NCBI GenBank assembly: GCA_041179425.1
Contig: JBEGTL010000086.1
Location: 1-19,163 of the forward strand
From: DASUME01 sp041179425
Lineage (GTDB): Bacteria > Myxococcota_A > Polyangia > Polyangiales > DASUME01
Reading direction: 5' to 3'
Length of the DNA: 19,163 nt
The notes under the pieces were generated by a model. It saw nothing but the letters and a program-made list of their open reading frames with translations, did not search any database and was not told where the DNA came from. Every line of letters begins with the position of its first letter. Within the stretch, counting starts at the first letter, position 1. A program made the position numbers and the translations under genes. This document shows positions 16,834 through 19,163 of this stretch, one piece after another.

Positions 16834-18144
16834 TCAGACTTCCTCGATGCGGAAGCGGCGTGCCGGCCCACGCACGTGCGGTAGCGCGTCGATACGGGTG
16901 AGGGCTGCCATCACGTCGGACTCGCGCGCGCCGTGTGTGAGCAGCACGACCTCGACGTTGGCGCCTGGCGCGTCGTCGGGCGCGTCTTGCACCAGGTGCG
17001 CGATGCTGACCTCGTGCTGGCCGAGGATGCCAGCGATCTCCGCGAGCACACCGGGGCGATCGCTGACCGTGAAGCGCATGTAGTACTCGCCGAAACGCTG
17101 TCCCATGTCGCGCACACGCGCATCGTGGATGGCGCTCTCCGGGAACGCGCGCTGTGGCACGCGCCCGGCCGACTTGGCGAGCAGGTTGCGTGCGACGTCG
17201 ACCACGTCGCTGACCACGCTGACGGCGGTGGGACCTGCACCGGCACCAGGACCGGTGAGGATACACGGACCGAGCGTCGCGCCGGTGATGTGCACCGTGT
17301 TCAGCGCATCGGTGACGTGGGCCATGATGCTGGTGGCGGGCACCAGTGCGGGGTGCACGCGCAGCGCGAGCGAGCCGTCGGCAAACTCTTCGGCGATCGC
17401 GAGCGGCTTGAACACGTAGCCGAAGCGCTTGGCGAACTGGATGTCGATGGCGTCGACGTCGGTGATGCCCTCGGTGGTGATGTCCTTGGTGCGCACGCGC
17501 GCGCCGTACGCGAGCGTGGTCAGCAACGACAGCTTGTGTGCCGCGTCGCCGCCGCCCACGTCGAGCGTGGGATCAGCCTCGGCGTAGCCCGCCTTCTGTG
17601 CGCCCGAGAGCGCCTCCGCGAAGCCGATGCCGCGCTTGGTCATCTGCGAGACGATGTAGTTGCTGGTGCCGTTGAGGATGGCGCGAATGGCCAGCACACG
17701 ATCGGACGCGAGCGACTCGCGCAGCGTGCGGATGACGGGAATGCCGCCGCCGACGGCCGCCTCGTAGTAGAGGTCGACCTCGTTCTCTTGGGCGATGGCG
17801 ATGAGCTCGTGCGCGCGCTCGGCCAAGAGGGCCTTGTTGGCGGTGACCACCGGCTTCTTGGCGCGCAGCGCGGCCTCGACCATCTTGCCTGCGACGTCGA
17901 CCCCGCCGATCAGCTCGACGACGATGTCGACATCGTCGGCCGCGTACACCTTCGCGGGGTCGTCGGTGACGAGCTCGGGCGCGACGTTGGCGCGCGCCGG
18001 ACTCTGCCCGCGCAGGTAGACACGCTGCACCTTGAGTGGGCGTCCGAGGCGCGCCTCGATCAGGCGAGCACTCTCGCTGACCAGCCGGACGACGCCCTGT
18101 CCCACCACTCCACAACCCAATAAACCGACGCGCAACTCAGCCAT
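16834..18144 (-). CDS. hom: Homoserine dehydrogenase
   Basis: The 436-residue protein reads from ATG 18144 (MAELRVGLLGCG), which puts the cofactor motif G-C-G-V-V-G (residues 10-15) right at the N-terminus as in the family; a longer start at 18165 adds only seven residues. VVTANKALLA (99-108) contains the conserved Lys, NGTSNYI (158-164) and GYAEADPTLDVGGGDAAHK (186-204) are the substrate and catalytic segments, with Asp200 and Lys204. Residues about 357-436 are an ACT regulatory domain, so feedback by threonine is likely. The enzyme reduces aspartate semialdehyde to homoserine with NAD(P)H in threonine and methionine synthesis. It is followed two bases later by a bactofilin and is divergent from prmA. 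Other pathway genes are not in the window. Confidence 0.96.
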   Translation of the reverse strand: MAELRVGLLGCGVVGQGVVRLVSESARLIEARLGRPLKVQRVYLRGQSPARANVAPELVTDDPAKVYAADDVDIVVELIGGVDVAGKMVEAALRAKKPVVTANKALLAERAHELIAIAQENEVDLYYEAAVGGGIPVIRTLRESLASDRVLAIRAILNGTSNYIVSQMTKRGIGFAEALSGAQKAGYAEADPTLDVGGGDAAHKLSLLTTLAYGARVRTKDITTEGITDVDAIDIQFAKRFGYVFKPLAIAEEFADGSLALRVHPALVPATSIMAHVTDALNTVHITGATLGPCILTGPGAGAGPTAVSVVSDVVDVARNLLAKSAGRVPQRAFPESAIHDARVRDMGQRFGEYYMRFTVSDRPGVLAEIAGILGQHEVSIAHLVQDAPDDAPGANVEVVLLTHGARESDVMAALTRIDALPHVRGPARRFRIEEV

Positions 18145-18250
18145 CGGCCCGTTCTTAGCACGCACTCGCAGGACACCCAGCTGCAGCCAGCGCCGAGGGG
18201 CGACACGGTCTCGCTTTACCCGGGCAACGCCTGTTGCTACCTGGTGCGCG
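18145..18250. promoter_or_regulatory. Divergent promoter region of hom and prmA
   Basis: The 106-base spacer must hold promoters for both genes unless prmA is read from further away. A small stem, GCAAC-GCCT-GTTGC (18224-18237), sits 13 bases before the prmA ATG, and prmA has no strong ribosome site. I could not find a convincing -35/-10 pair for either direction. Confidence 0.3.
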
Positions 18251-19123
18251 ATGAGCCTGCCGCGCTACCCGTACGTTCACGTCTTTGTCGCCGCCGAAGA
18301 GGTCGAGGAGGTGTCCTACCTGCTCTGGGAGCTGGGTGCCCAGGGCGTCGAGGAGCGCGACGCGAGCACGCTGCTCAAGCCGGGCTCCTTTGCGACCCCG
18401 GGCGAGCAGCTGGTGGACACCGTGCTGCTGGTGGCGAGCTTTGCCGACGACGCCGCTGCCGCGAGCGCGGTCTCTGAGCTCGAGCCGCGCGAGGCCCGCG
18501 TCGAGCACGTGGTCGGCGACGAGTGGCTCGATGCCTACAAAAAGTACTTCAAGGTCACGCCACTCGGGGCGCGGCTGGTGATTCGTCCGTCGTGGGAGCC
18601 GTACACGCCGGCCGCGCACGAGGTGGTGGTCACCGTCGATCCCGGCCGCGCGTTCGGCACCGGTACGCACGAGAGCACACGGTTGCTGATGCAGGCGCTC
18701 GACCGCCGGGTGCGCGGCGGAGAACAGGTGCTCGATGTGGGCTGTGGCACCGGCATCCTCGCCATCTGCGCGCTTGCACTGGGCGCCGAACGAGCGCTGT
18801 GCGTCGACGTCGATCCCGACGCGGTCGAGGTGACGCGCGAGAACGCCGAGCTCAACCAGGTGAGTGAACGAGTGCGCGCCGCCACCACGCCCATCGAAGA
18901 GGTCGACGGCCGCTACCCCATCGTGCTGGCCAACATCCAGGCAAACGTGCTGGTGCCGCTCGCCGCGCCCCTCGCCGCGCGCGTGGCGACGGGCGGATTG
19001 TTGCTCCTCAGCGGCATCCACATCGGCCAAGAGACCGATGTGCTCGCGGCCTATCCTCAGTTCACGCTCGAAGAGTCGCCACAGGAGGGGGAGTGGATCG
19101 CGCTGGTCCTGAAGGCGCCCTGA
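18251..19123 (+). CDS. prmA: Ribosomal protein L11 methyltransferase
   Basis: The 290-residue protein has an N-terminal substrate-recognition domain (1-100, beginning MSLPRYPYVHVFVAAEEVEE), a linker, and a class I SAM-dependent methyltransferase domain. PGRAFGTGTHEST (131-143) is the PrmA hallmark, DVGCGTGIL (162-170) is the SAM-binding motif I, VDVDPDAV (185-192) the acidic strand-2 end, and LANIQANVL (226-234) the catalytic-region motif. The enzyme trimethylates lysines and the N-terminus of L11 in the cytoplasm. Length is standard. The start at 18251 is supported by homology-like N-terminus, not by a strong ribosome site. The next gene overlaps its 3' end. Confidence 0.95.
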   Translation: MSLPRYPYVHVFVAAEEVEEVSYLLWELGAQGVEERDASTLLKPGSFATPGEQLVDTVLLVASFADDAAAASAVSELEPREARVEHVVGDEWLDAYKKYFKVTPLGARLVIRPSWEPYTPAAHEVVVTVDPGRAFGTGTHESTRLLMQALDRRVRGGEQVLDVGCGTGILAICALALGAERALCVDVDPDAVEVTRENAELNQVSERVRAATTPIEEVDGRYPIVLANIQANVLVPLAAPLAARVATGGLLLLSGIHIGQETDVLAAYPQFTLEESPQEGEWIALVLKAP

Positions 19124-19163
19124 GCGAGGCGGCCAAAGCGCCCGCGGCGCGCCGCTTGTTCGC
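19093..19163 (+). CDS. Start of a downstream gene, possibly rRNA methyltransferase RsmE (partial)
   Basis: A GTG at 19093 preceded by AGGAGGGG (19082-19089) opens a frame that overlaps the end of prmA by 31 bases and runs off the window. The 23 visible residues end in AARRLF, similar to the R-R-L-F/R-R-F-F start of RsmE, the 16S rRNA m3U1498 methyltransferase, which often follows prmA in bacterial genomes. The evidence is a strong ribosome site, gene order and a few residues, so the identity is tentative. The spacing of only three bases between site and GTG is short. Confidence 0.4.
   Translation, partial: MDRAGPEGALSEAAKAPAARRLF

Noticed and set aside
16933..18123. Plus-strand open frame (396 codons) opposite hom
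   Set aside because: Antisense shadow of a clear homoserine dehydrogenase gene; no ribosome site or domain.

Overview
The window is GC-rich chromosomal DNA from what looks like a myxobacterium-type deltaproteobacterium (Polyangia/Myxococcota). This is an inference. It rests on the high GC with strong third-position bias, the F1-type ATP synthase cluster with two b-type stalk genes and no a or c subunit genes, a bactofilin, and a secreted serine hydrolase behind a long Asp/Ala/Gly/Pro-rich linker. I see no rRNA, tRNA, CRISPR array or intact insertion sequence.

Layout. Positions 1-3545 hold envelope-sugar genes: the 5' end of an unrecognised gene and a Wzx-like flippase on the minus strand, and a divergent GT-C-type membrane protein on the plus strand. 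A small lipoprotein (3534-4178, minus) meets the latter tail to tail. A 579-base spacer of lower GC holds operator-like palindromes and leads to a serine-hydrolase lipoprotein (4758-6290). Positions 6325-7895 are a zone of gene decay: a broken hybrid histidine kinase (GAF, then a scrap of ATPase domain, then a complete receiver domain) and a lipoprotein gene interrupted by an in-frame TGA. A Nudix hydrolase follows (8030-8563), then a repeat-rich spacer with a long perfect inverted repeat resembling a REP/RAYT element.

Positions 8808-15127 (minus strand) are the ATP synthase operon in the order b', b, delta, alpha, gamma, beta, epsilon. It has a good sigma-70-like promoter near 15330-15358 and an intrinsic terminator with a UUCG tetraloop at 8734-8772. 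Most junctions are tight (ATGA overlaps or 2-21 bases). Long gaps with hairpins occur only before alpha and beta, the two subunits needed in three copies. AtpA carries an unusual charged insertion of about 35-45 residues, and AtpF has an export-signal-like, His-rich N-terminus.

Upstream of the operon are a secreted START/SRPBCC-like protein with its own terminator, a bactofilin tightly coupled behind homoserine dehydrogenase (hom), and the divergent prmA (ribosomal protein L11 methyltransferase). The start of a probable rRNA methyltransferase gene overlaps the end of prmA. Most of the window is housekeeping. I did not find convincing evidence for a new multi-gene system; the best leads are the AtpA insertion, the decayed genes, the REP-like element and the hairpin placement in the atp operon.
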